Source: CAZPKH01 sp964407165
Lineage (GTDB): Bacteria; Bacteroidota; Bacteroidia; Bacteroidales; Muribaculaceae
Assembly (NCBI GenBank): GCA_964407165.1
Contig: CAYOUJ010000002.1
Location: 41,081-105,080, forward strand
Direction: 5' to 3'
DNA length: 64,000 bases
Shown piece after piece: positions 34,736 through 42,440 of this stretch (positions are counted from its first letter, which is position 1; the number at the start of each line of letters is the position of its first letter). Position numbers and translations under genes: made by a program. The notes beneath the pieces are model-generated. The model had not been told where the DNA came from. It did no database searches and was given only the letters and a program-made list of their open reading frames with translations.

Positions 34736-35640
34736 TGGCTGACGACAAGGTGCAGCGGCTGATGCGGCGGTATGTGGGCTTTCTGCGTGCCGAGCGCGGA
34801 ATGAGCGACCTCACCGTCGACGGCTACACCCGTGACATACAGAAGTTTTCCGACTGGCTCAAAGCAACGGGTAAGACGGTGGTCGACGCCGGCGCCGACG
34901 ACATCCGCTACTTCCTCGGTGACCTTCACGATGCCGGCATCGCCGAGCGGTCGCAGGCGCGGCTGCTGTCGTCGCTGCGCTCGGTGTTCAGCTTCCTGCA
35001 TCTCGACAAGGCGCGGGATGACAACCCCATGGAGCTGGTGCGCAACCCCAAGAAGGGGTTTCACCTGCCCGAAGTGCTCACCCTGGAGGAGATCGACGCC
35101 ATGATAGCGGCCATCGACCCGGCATCCCTCATGGCGCTCCGCAACGATGCCATCATCGAGACACTATACAGCTGCGGGCTGCGCGTGAGCGAGCTTACCA
35201 ATCTGGGAATCAGTCACATCTACCGCGACGAGGAGTTCATAGTAGTACGGGGCAAGGGCGACAAGCAGCGGCTCGTGCCCATGTCGCGCGTGGCGCTGGA
35301 CAAGATAGAGCGCTGGCTGAACCTGCGCGCCACGCTGCGCGTGAAGCCCGGCGAAGAGAACATCCTATTTCTCAACCGCACTGGGCACCGGCTGACCCGT
35401 GCCATGATCTTCCGCATAGTCAAGGACCTGGCTCTTGCGGCTGACATCCGCAAGGACATCTCGCCGCACACCCTGCGCCACTCCTTCGCAACACACCTGC
35501 TCGAGGGTGGCGCCAACCTGCGCGCCATCCAGCAGATGCTCGGCCACGAGCAGATACAGACCACGGAGATTTACCTGCACATCGACCGCACGGCCCTGCG
35601 CGACGAGATCCTCTCCCATCACCCCCGCAACCGCCGCTGA
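34735..35640 (+). CDS. xerD: tyrosine recombinase XerD
   Basis: 301 residues. It has an N-terminal SAM-like core-binding domain (residues 1-100). The catalytic residues of the integrase domain are present: Arg in SCGLRVSEL, Lys in VRGKGDKQR, HTLRH, LGHEQI and the nucleophilic Tyr in TTEIYLHID. Length and HLLEGGANLRAIQQMLGH are typical of chromosomal XerD, which resolves chromosome dimers at dif. The ATG overlaps the preceding stop codon as TGATG. Confidence 0.9.
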   Translation: MADDKVQRLMRRYVGFLRAERGMSDLTVDGYTRDIQKFSDWLKATGKTVVDAGADDIRYFLGDLHDAGIAERSQARLLSSLRSVFSFLHLDKARDDNPMELVRNPKKGFHLPEVLTLEEIDAMIAAIDPASLMALRNDAIIETLYSCGLRVSELTNLGISHIYRDEEFIVVRGKGDKQRLVPMSRVALDKIERWLNLRATLRVKPGEENILFLNRTGHRLTRAMIFRIVKDLALAADIRKDISPHTLRHSFATHLLEGGANLRAIQQMLGHEQIQTTEIYLHIDRTALRDEILSHHPRNRR

Positions 35641-35675
35641 CGCCCCTCGGGAGCACAGCGGCCGGGCACAAAAAC

Positions 35676-35718
35676 CGGTTGCCTGCCGAAAGTCTCTGTG
35701 GCTTTCGGCAGGCAACCG
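35676..35718. terminator. strong bidirectional terminator
   Basis: A perfect 17-bp stem, CGGTTGCCTGCCGAAAG (35676-35692) pairing with 35702-35718, flanked by AAAA and ATTTAT, separates convergent xerD and dnaK. Confidence 0.9.
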
Positions 35719-35755
35719 ATTTATGTATTTTGGGGCTGGGCTCCGAAGCAGTGTG

Positions 35756-37678
35756 TTACTTGACCTCTTCGAAGTCTACGTCGGTGACGTGGTCGTCGGG
35801 GCCATTGGAGCCGGGCTGCGCACCCGCGCCGGGAGCGGCGCCGGGATTGCCCTGGGGCTGCTGCTGGGCCTGTGCCTGGGCGTTGAGGATATCCTGCTGG
35901 GCGGCGCCGAAGGTTGTCTCAATCTCCTTGATGGCGGCGTTGATGCCGGCGACGTCCTGGGCCTTGTGGGCTTCTTTCAGCTTGCCGAGGGCAGCCTCGA
36001 TGGCGGCCTTCTTGTCGGCGGGAATCTTGTCGCCAAGCTCCTGCAGCTGCTTCTCGGTCTGGAAGATGATGCTGTCGGCCTTGTTGATGGTGTCGGCGCG
36101 CTCCTTTTCGGCGGCGTCGGCGGCGGCGTTGGCCTTGGCCTCGTCTTTCATGCGCTGGATCTCTGCGTCGGTAAGGCCGCTGGAGGCCTCGATGCGGATG
36201 CTCTGCTCCTTGCCGGTGGCCTTGTCCTTGGCGCTGACGCTCAGTATGCCGTTTGCGTCGACGTCGAAAGTTACCTCAATCTGAGGTATGCCGCGCGGGG
36301 CCGGGGCGATGCCGTCGAGGTGGAACTTGCCAAGCGTCTTGTCATCCTTGGCCATCGGGCGCTCGCCCTGCAGCACATGGATCTCGACGGACGGTTGGTT
36401 GTCGGCGGCGGTGGAGAACACCTCGCTCTTGCGGGCGGGGATGGTGGTGTTTGCCTCGATCAGCTTGGTCATCACGCCGCCGAGGGTCTCGATGCCGATC
36501 GACAGGGGCACGACGTCGAGCAGCACGATGTTCTCCTTGACGTCGCCGGAGAGGATGCCGCCCTGGATGGCAGCGCCGATGGCCACAACTTCGTCGGGGT
36601 TGACACCCTTCGAGGGGGTGCGTCCGAAGATCTCCTGCACCTTGGTCTGGATTGCGGGGATACGCGTCGAGCCGCCCACGAGGATGACCTCGTCGATGTC
36701 CTTGGCCGTGTAACCGGCATCTTTCAGTGCCTGCTGGCAGGGGGCGACGCAGGCCTGTATCAGCTTGTCGGCCAGCTGCTCAAACTTGGCGCGGGTCAGG
36801 GTCTTTACCAAGTGACGGGGCACGCCGTCGACCGGCATGATGTACGGCAGGTTGATCTCGGTGGAAGTGGAGCTTGACAACTCGATCTTGGCCTTCTCCG
36901 CGGCCTCTTTCAGGCGCTGGAGCGCCATCGGGTCCTTGCGCAGATCGACACCGTACTCGCTCTGGAACTCGTTTGCCAGCCACTCGATGATGACGTGGTC
37001 GAAGTCGTCGCCGCCCAGGTGGGTGTCGCCGTTGGTCGACTTCACCTCAAAGATGCCGTCGCCCATGTCGAGGATGGAGATATCGAAGGTGCCACCGCCG
37101 AGGTCGAAGACGGCGATCTTCTGGTCCTTGTCAGTCTTGTCGAGGCCGTAAGCCAACGCGGCTGCGGTAGGCTCGTTGACTATACGCTGCACCTTCAGGC
37201 CTGCAATCTCGCCTGCCTCCTTGGTGGCCTGGCGCTGAGAGTCGTTGAAGTATGCCGGCACGGTGATGACGGCGTCGGTGACAGTCTGGCCGATGTAGTC
37301 TTCGGCGGTTTTCTTCATCTTCTGCAGGATCATTGCCGAGATCTCCTGCGGCGAATATTCGCGGCCGTCGACCAGCACGCGCACCTGGCCGTTAGGTGTC
37401 TTGCCGACCTCGTAGGGCACGCGCTTGACCTCCTCGGTCACCTCGTCGTAGCGCTCGCCCATGAAGCGCTTGATAGAGTAGATGGTTCCCTCGGGGTTGG
37501 TGATGGCCTGGCGCTTGGCAGGATCGCCCACCTTGCGTTCGCCGCCGGCGATGAAAGCCACGATGGAGGGCGTGGTGTTGCGACCCTCGCTGTTAGGAAT
37601 AACCACGGGGTCGTTACCCTCGAGCACGGAGACGCAGGAATTGGTGGTTCCCAGGTCGATACCTATAATCTTTCCCAT
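35756..37678 (-). CDS. dnaK: chaperone DnaK (Hsp70)
   Basis: 640 residues. The nucleotide-binding domain has IIGIDLGTTNSCVSV, the second phosphate loop IAVFDLGGGTFDISILD and the adenosine motif ILVGGSTRIPAIQ. The substrate domain has DVVPLSIGIETLGGVMTKLI, and the C-terminal lid ends in an acidic tail DHVTDVDFEEVK. Standard length. No grpE or dnaJ gene is adjacent. Upstream (37803-37817) there is a sigma-54-like TGGCAC-N5-TTGT sequence in addition to word-repeat DNA (37726-37765). Confidence 0.96.
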   Translation of the reverse strand: MGKIIGIDLGTTNSCVSVLEGNDPVVIPNSEGRNTTPSIVAFIAGGERKVGDPAKRQAITNPEGTIYSIKRFMGERYDEVTEEVKRVPYEVGKTPNGQVRVLVDGREYSPQEISAMILQKMKKTAEDYIGQTVTDAVITVPAYFNDSQRQATKEAGEIAGLKVQRIVNEPTAAALAYGLDKTDKDQKIAVFDLGGGTFDISILDMGDGIFEVKSTNGDTHLGGDDFDHVIIEWLANEFQSEYGVDLRKDPMALQRLKEAAEKAKIELSSSTSTEINLPYIMPVDGVPRHLVKTLTRAKFEQLADKLIQACVAPCQQALKDAGYTAKDIDEVILVGGSTRIPAIQTKVQEIFGRTPSKGVNPDEVVAIGAAIQGGILSGDVKENIVLLDVVPLSIGIETLGGVMTKLIEANTTIPARKSEVFSTAADNQPSVEIHVLQGERPMAKDDKTLGKFHLDGIAPAPRGIPQIEVTFDVDANGILSVSAKDKATGKEQSIRIEASSGLTDAEIQRMKDEAKANAAADAAEKERADTINKADSIIFQTEKQLQELGDKIPADKKAAIEAALGKLKEAHKAQDVAGINAAIKEIETTFGAAQQDILNAQAQAQQQPQGNPGAAPGAGAQPGSNGPDDHVTDVDFEEVK

Positions 37679-37802
37679 AATAATATAGTTTTTTAGTTTT
37701 TAGTTTTGAATGTTTAGTGATTAGCTGTTAATCGGTTAATCGGCTAATCGGGCAATCGGATAAAGCCTTGACGGGGCCTTCGCCTTGCCGTACATTATAC
37801 CA

Positions 37803-37817
37803 ACAAACACTGTGCCA
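37803..37817 (-). promoter_or_regulatory. possible sigma-54-type promoter of dnaK
   Basis: On the minus strand the sequence reads TGGCAC, five nt, TTGT, close to the -24/-12 consensus TGGCAC-N5-TTGC and about 125 nt before the ATG. No TAnnTTTG box was seen in this spacer for dnaK. It could be a chance match. Confidence 0.3.
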
Positions 37818-37851
37818 AAAATGTTTTTAACCAAATAATGCTAAAGGTGAC

Positions 37852-37882
37852 ACTGCCATTATGGCAGTTTTTTGTATCTTTG
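37852..37882 (+). promoter_or_regulatory. promoter with overlapping palindrome, DUF4421 gene
   Basis: TATCTTTG (37875-37882) lies 18 nt before the ATG at 37901. ACTGCCA-TTA-TGGCAGT (37852-37868) is a perfect palindrome across the -33 region, a typical place for an operator. Confidence 0.5.
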
Positions 37883-37900
37883 CACCGCGTTTTAGCCATA

Positions 37901-38971
37901 ATGAGACGAACTTGGCGCAACATACTCCCCCTGTGGCTGCTGCTCCTGGCAGTGGCTTGTGGTATTGTTCCCGCCCGCGCCGAGCTTTTCAACCTCGACA
38001 GCATCGCCGCCAAGGGCAAGGTGCTCCGCTGGGGCGTCGACGTCTACCGCTGGGGCGACCAGTTTTTCAACGGGTATGACACGCTGTACGTCGAGCCTAC
38101 GCACTACAAGTTCAACGTCAAGCTCAAGACCGACAGCTGGATTGAAAACAACACCTTCCGCTTCGAGAACAACAAATACCAGATGAACATGTACTCTCAC
38201 CCGTCGACGCAGACGGGTCTCTACCTGACGTACATGGCCGTGTCGGTGGGTTACGATATCAACATGTCGAAGCTGCTTGGGCTGACACACTCATCGCGCA
38301 AGCGCTTCAACTTCCAGTTTAACTGCATGCTCTTCGCGGCCGACTTCAACCTGCAGAGCACCAACTCGCGCATGCGCATCAACCGCATCGGCCCCAAGGG
38401 CGACATGCAGAAGGTAGACATACCCTTCGACAACCAGCACGGCCGGGAGTGGAGCCTCGACCTGTATTATTTCTTCAACCACAAGCATTACTCCCAAGCG
38501 GCGGCCTTCAGCTACAGCCGCATCCAGCGGCGCTCGTCAGGCTCGCTCTTCGCCGGGCTGTCGTTCTCGGGACAGAGCCTAAACTTCGACTTCCGCGACC
38601 TCCCTGCCGACATCATCGAGGAGATACCCGCCTCGTGGCCCGACTACACCTATCACGTCCACGCGCACAACTATGCCTTCAAGCTCGGCTACGGATATAA
38701 TATTGTGTGCTCGCGCCGCTGCATAGTAGGGCTGTCGGAGGCCCCCTATCTCGGCGTGCGCTACGGATATATCAACGACCCGTCGGACGCGCACACCACC
38801 TTCTACGCCTTCAACCGCTTCCGCGCCTCCTTTATCTGGAACCGCCGGCACTGGTACGCGGGCATCATCGCCCAGCTCGACACCAACCTGTTCTCCAACA
38901 AAGACCACGCCCTGATCACCAACCTCATCTCCGCGGAAGTGTCCGTGGGCTACCGCTTCAACCTTTGGTGA
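37901..38971 (+). CDS. DUF4421-family outer-membrane-like protein
   Basis: 356 residues. The ATG at 37901 was chosen because the reading frame's earlier ATG (37838) is upstream of the promoter box. A signal peptide (LLLLAVACGIVPARA) is followed by the DUF4421 opening DVYRWGDQFFNGYDTLYVEP and many amphipathic strands (SYGYRF-like ends, final VSVGYRFNLW with an aromatic C-terminus). This suggests a small beta-barrel. The function is unknown. Confidence 0.85.
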   Translation: MRRTWRNILPLWLLLLAVACGIVPARAELFNLDSIAAKGKVLRWGVDVYRWGDQFFNGYDTLYVEPTHYKFNVKLKTDSWIENNTFRFENNKYQMNMYSHPSTQTGLYLTYMAVSVGYDINMSKLLGLTHSSRKRFNFQFNCMLFAADFNLQSTNSRMRINRIGPKGDMQKVDIPFDNQHGREWSLDLYYFFNHKHYSQAAAFSYSRIQRRSSGSLFAGLSFSGQSLNFDFRDLPADIIEEIPASWPDYTYHVHAHNYAFKLGYGYNIVCSRRCIVGLSEAPYLGVRYGYINDPSDAHTTFYAFNRFRASFIWNRRHWYAGIIAQLDTNLFSNKDHALITNLISAEVSVGYRFNLW

Positions 38972-38984
38972 CCGTTGACATCCC

Positions 38985-39170
38985 CCCTTTGGAGGCGACG
39001 CCGGAGCGGGGCGGCGCCCTCGCGCCCCGCCGCCATTAGGGGTGTCTGCTCGCCCCACAACGGCATCGGCTGACGACGTGGGGCGGGGAGGTGCGGCCGG
39101 GACGGCCGCCCTCCGTACTTGTGGGCGACGTGGGGTGGGGATGCGGCGACGGGACGGCCGAGCATCGGTG
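38985..39170. repeat. GC-rich palindromic composite element, spacer copy
   Basis: The 28-nt arm GGAGCGGGGCGGCGCCCTCG... occupies 39003-39030. It is followed by a ~110-bp block (39047-39150) that is almost identical to 42121-42225, including CGACGTGGGGCGGGGAGGTG and CGGCCGCCCTCCGTACTTGT. The lead-in TTTGGAGGCGACGC is shared with 42080-42095 and, inverted and diverged, with the LD-carboxypeptidase insert. Confidence 0.85.
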
Positions 39171-39245
39171 CCCTGCCCGCGAGCGCAGTTTGCTTCTGCC
39201 CTGCAGGAGCGAAATATCATTTGATAAAAATTTTCCAGAAACCCC

Positions 39246-39275
39246 TTGCGGGTTAGAAAAAAATTTGTAACTTTG
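39246..39275 (+). promoter_or_regulatory. promoter of the candidate structured RNA
   Basis: TTG (39246-39248) and TAACTTTG (39268-39275), 19 nt apart. Confidence 0.5.
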
Positions 39276-39280
39276 TGGCA

Positions 39281-39589
39281 ACCCACACGTCGGTCAGCCT
39301 TGGCCGGGCGGGTGGGAAATATCGTTTATAAAGGCGTTCTCCAACGCTGTCTTCTACATACAGAAACCTGAGAAATTTCTAATAGCGATAGAAGATGGTG
39401 CAGCGGTGACGCCCTGGGTTGATTATATAGACCTACGCAGGTCGTCCGCGTGATGTGGATGATAGTTGCCAGGTTATGGTATAATCAAACACGTGGGCTG
39501 ACTGACGCTGCTTATCCTATTGCTATGGGCAGTCTCAGGGCCTCTGTATGTGGGATAAGCAGGAAATAGCTTGCCCACGTCTTTTTTGT
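39281..39589 (+). ncRNA. candidate structured non-coding RNA, ~310 nt
   Basis: Between a promoter and a T-rich end there is no gene but three successive fold-back domains. Domain 1 (about 39332-39413) has GGCGT/ACGCC, CGCTG/CAGCG and TCTTCTA/TAGAAGA. Domain 2 (about 39417-39489) has GGTTGATTATA/TATAATCAAAC enclosing GACCT-ACGC-AGGTC. Domain 3 (39491-39580) has ACGTGGGC/GCCCACGT and CTGCTTATCC/GGATAAGCAG and ends in CTTTTTTG, a proper terminator. I could not match it to 6S, RNase P, tmRNA or SRP RNA. It could also be the 5' leader of the small gene at 39643 with an attenuator. Confidence 0.5.
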
Positions 39590-39642
39590 ACCATATTAAA
39601 ATTAAACCGCCGAATCAGGGTAGCAATAGGCATTCTGTTCAC

Positions 39643-39900
39643 ATGTATAAATACCGCGTAACGTTCCTTGTTAATGACAAACCGCTTAACGCCTGGTTTG
39701 TCAGTCCGGAGGAATACAAGGACGATGAAGCTGTCAAAAGCCGTTTCCAGGCGAGGGCGGTGACGGCTGTAGAAGAGTATCTCAAGGAGGCGAGAAGCGT
39801 TCCTCGCAACGGTTGTGCCAGGTGTTTTGCCATCTGGCCCGAAATCATCCTGGAGGGGGATGCACACGCGCCGCTTGATGCGTTCGAAGTCATGGACTGA
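39643..39900 (+). CDS. small hypothetical protein
   Basis: 85 residues from the ATG at 39643; the earlier in-frame ATG at 39571 lies inside the RNA terminator stem. The fold looks like beta-alpha-beta with YRVTFLVNDKPLNAWFVSPEEY and a conserved-looking CARCFAIWPEI. No signal peptide. Family not recognised. It lies right behind the candidate structured RNA and may be regulated by it. Confidence 0.5.
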   Translation: MYKYRVTFLVNDKPLNAWFVSPEEYKDDEAVKSRFQARAVTAVEEYLKEARSVPRNGCARCFAIWPEIILEGDAHAPLDAFEVMD

Positions 39901-39908
39901 CAACACTG

Positions 39909-39989
39909 ATGAAAAGCACAATCCTTAAACTTGGAATGGCTGTGGCAGTGCAGCTGTCATCACTAACTGTCTCGGTCTGCGCCATCTGA
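39909..39989 (+). CDS. 26-residue reading frame, possible remnant
   Basis: ATG at 39909, reading MKSTILKLGMAVAVQLSSLT and ending VSVCAI. It resembles only the signal peptide of a secreted protein, so it may be the stub of a lost gene or noise. Confidence 0.2.
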   Translation: MKSTILKLGMAVAVQLSSLTVSVCAI

Positions 39990-40029
39990 AAATCCACCAT
40001 TTAATTCATCTTTTTAACCATTTAGACCA

Positions 40030-41973
40030 ATGAAAGAAAAATTGTTGCACTTCATGCTCCTCGTCGCCACGACTGTGGTTGTGGTCTCGCTATGGTCGTG
40101 CTCAGACAGCGACGAGGATGAGCCATACTGGCCAGATGATGAAGAGAAATCGATAAAGAGTAGCGATCTCCAATATCAGATTCTCTCTGAAGACGACCGC
40201 ACCGTTGCGGTAATCCTGCCACCGTATCACGTCCATCAGGATGAATATGGGAACACTGTTCTCGGCTACTATTCAGGCGACATAGTTGTACCGGCTACTA
40301 TCACGCTTGAGGGCAAAACTTACACGGTGACGGAAATCGGTAAAGAAGCCTTTGTGACGCACTACTACATCTCTAGAGAATATCCTTCGTATGTCAAAGA
40401 AAAACCGCTAAAATCCGTAACTCTGCCTAATACGATAACTTCTATTGGGGATAAGGCTTTCAGCATGTGTAGTTCCTTGGTCACTGTAAATATTCCCAAC
40501 TCGGTCACCTCCATCGGAGAGTCTGTTTTTAGCGGTTGTGCCTCCTTGACTTCAATGGATATTCCCAACTCTGTCACCTCCATCGGAGAGTCTGTTTTTA
40601 GCGGTTGTACCTCCTTGACATCTATTGATATCCCCAACTCGGTCACCTCCATCGGAGAGTCTGTTTTTAGCGGGTGTACCTCCTTGACTTCAATGGATAT
40701 TCCCAACTCTGTCACCTCCATCGGAAAAGCAGCTTTTAGCGGGTGTACATCCTTGTCCTCCATAACGATAGGAACGGGGGTACTGGAAATTGGATATAAA
40801 GCCTTTGAGGGGTGTACCAATCTGTATAAGATATTAATGTTGCCCAACACCCCTCCTAATGGCATCAATTATGCCTTTGAGACTTTGGCCGACCGCGTGT
40901 GCTATGTGGCAAACGATGAATACTTTTATGGAGTCCTTGGCAAGCGAATAATCTATCCATTCCTTAGCTCGTACTTTGACGCGGGAGGATTGCGCTATGT
41001 GCCCGTCTCGCCTTCTGAGCGCACCTGCGCCATAATCGATTGCCTCTACAACGCCAAAAACGTGACCATAGCCAACACTGTCACATACGACGGAGTGTCG
41101 CTCGATGTCACGGAAATCAATCCCAACATATTCGTCAACAACGAGTCGCTTACCTCCCTGAATTACAACGTAGCCCTGAATATACCCGATAACTTCGCCT
41201 ATGGTTGCTCCAACTTGTCATCCTTGAAACTGGCCGACGGCATCGAAACAATAGGGGAGAACGCTTTCCGCGGATGTGTGAGCCTGACAAATGTACAACT
41301 CCCATCATCGGTCACTTCCATTGACAAGGCTGCGTTCTACAATTCCGGTATTATGGCCATAACAATTCCCTCGGCCACCACGTCCATCGGCAATTCAGCT
41401 TTCACGCAATGCCCTAACCTGGCAACCTTTGTGATTGTCGACGGTGAGGAGACCCTGCAAATTGGATATAATAATTTGGGGGGCGAAATGCCTATGTTCG
41501 CAGGAACCGGCTTGAAAGATGTTATCATTGGCAGGAGACTGAAGTATCAGACATCCTCGAGCTATGGTTACTCTCCGTTCTATCGAAACACATCATTGCA
41601 GACCGTGTCTATAACCGATGTGCCCGAGGCGGTTTTCATCAACGAATTTTATGGATGCACCGCTCTCAAGAACGTGTCTATAGGTGACGGTGTGACTAAA
41701 ATCGGTGACTATGCCTTCTCGGGATGTTCATCGATAGAGAGTTTCAGCTTCGGCGCTTCAGTAACATCAATAGGCAAGGAGGCTTTCTCCGACTGCACAG
41801 CGATGACAAAATTGTATGCCGAGCCGTGCGTGCCACCGACATGCGCCTCACAGGCTCTGGATGACATAAATAAATGGGACTGCACACTTTACGTGCCCGG
41901 CAACGCGGTGTCGGAGTATCAAGCAGCCTCTCAATGGAAGGAATTCTTTAAAGTAGAAGCCTATACCTATTGA
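40030..41973 (+). CDS. BspA-like leucine-rich-repeat lipoprotein
   Basis: 647 residues. The lipoprotein signal VVVVSLWSC is followed by an acidic stretch (SDSDEDEPYWPDDEE). Two blocks of LRR_5/BspA repeats (consensus IPNSVTSIGESVFSGCTSLT) follow at residues about 130-290 and 380-630, separated by a non-repeat linker. It ends in CASQALDDINKWDCTLYVP typical of BspA-like proteins. Such proteins sit on the cell surface and often bind host or other bacterial surfaces. Four consecutive repeats are nearly identical at the DNA level (40492-40767), a sign of recent expansion. Confidence 0.88.
   Translation: MKEKLLHFMLLVATTVVVVSLWSCSDSDEDEPYWPDDEEKSIKSSDLQYQILSEDDRTVAVILPPYHVHQDEYGNTVLGYYSGDIVVPATITLEGKTYTVTEIGKEAFVTHYYISREYPSYVKEKPLKSVTLPNTITSIGDKAFSMCSSLVTVNIPNSVTSIGESVFSGCASLTSMDIPNSVTSIGESVFSGCTSLTSIDIPNSVTSIGESVFSGCTSLTSMDIPNSVTSIGKAAFSGCTSLSSITIGTGVLEIGYKAFEGCTNLYKILMLPNTPPNGINYAFETLADRVCYVANDEYFYGVLGKRIIYPFLSSYFDAGGLRYVPVSPSERTCAIIDCLYNAKNVTIANTVTYDGVSLDVTEINPNIFVNNESLTSLNYNVALNIPDNFAYGCSNLSSLKLADGIETIGENAFRGCVSLTNVQLPSSVTSIDKAAFYNSGIMAITIPSATTSIGNSAFTQCPNLATFVIVDGEETLQIGYNNLGGEMPMFAGTGLKDVIIGRRLKYQTSSSYGYSPFYRNTSLQTVSITDVPEAVFINEFYGCTALKNVSIGDGVTKIGDYAFSGCSSIESFSFGASVTSIGKEAFSDCTAMTKLYAEPCVPPTCASQALDDINKWDCTLYVPGNAVSEYQAASQWKEFFKVEAYTY
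40492..40767 (+). repeat. four 69-bp tandem repeats in the BspA-like gene
   Basis: Units begin at 40492, 40561, 40630 and 40699, each exactly 69 bp (23 codons). Units 1-3 differ at only a few positions; unit 4 diverges in its second half. The length allows in-frame gain or loss. Confidence 0.9.
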
Positions 41974-42074
41974 CCCAAACTAATTGAAAGTGAGGCTAAC
42001 ACTGAACTAATGTGTTAGCCTCCTTTCATCTTTCAGTAGCCGGCCTCTTCCTGCCTTGGGCGCAAGATTTGGAG

Positions 42075-42240
42075 GTGGCGCTTTTGGAGGCGACGCGGGG
42101 GCGCGTCGACGCGCCAGGCGTGCCTGCTCGCCCCACAACGGCATCGGCTGACGACGTGGGGCGGGGAGGTGCGGCCGGGACGGCCGCCCTCCGTACTTGT
42201 GGGCGACATGGGGTGGGGATGCGGGGCGCGGTCCCGCTCC
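42075..42240. repeat. GC-rich palindromic composite element, second spacer copy
   Basis: It shares the ~105-bp block of the 39-kb copy (42121-42225) with one or two differences. The ends differ: GCGGGGGCGCGTCGACGCGCC at the left and GCGGGGCGCGGTCCCGCTCC at the right, an imperfect version of the usual arm. It lies directly against the end of xseB. Confidence 0.85.
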
Positions 42241-42440
42241 TATTGGAGGGATTTGAGGATGTCGGCGAGCTCGGCGTCGGTGGCCTTCAGGCGCGCGCGG
42301 CACTCTTTGAGCAGCTCGCCGGCGCGGCGTGTGTTGGCAGCGAGGGTGTCGATGTCGCAGTCGGGGCTCTGCATGGCCTTGAGGATGGCGTCGAGCTCGA
42401 GAACGGCTTGCTTGTAGGTAAGTTCTGATACAGGTGTCAT
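42240..42440 (-). CDS. xseB: exodeoxyribonuclease VII small subunit
   Basis: 66 residues with the XseB pattern LTYKQAVLELDAILKAMQ then ARRAGELLKECRARL, a two-helix coiled coil. It binds XseA to form exonuclease VII, which degrades single-stranded DNA to oligonucleotides. The ATG overlaps the xseA stop (ATGA). The GC-rich repeat abuts the stop codon. Confidence 0.9.
   Translation of the reverse strand: MTPVSELTYKQAVLELDAILKAMQSPDCDIDTLAANTRRAGELLKECRARLKATDAELADILKSLQ

Noticed and set aside
38985..39170. GC-rich block as an rRNA or tRNA fragment
   Set aside because: No conserved rRNA or tRNA segments; it is a member of the dispersed palindromic family.
39281..39589. Structured RNA as RNase P, tmRNA or 6S RNA
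   Set aside because: An ACAGAAA word and rod-like stems are suggestive, but the conserved RNase P and tmRNA segments are missing and the three-domain layout is not the single central bubble of 6S.
40492..40767. Regular repeats as a CRISPR array
   Set aside because: The units are contiguous coding LRR repeats of 23 codons without spacers, and no cas gene is near.
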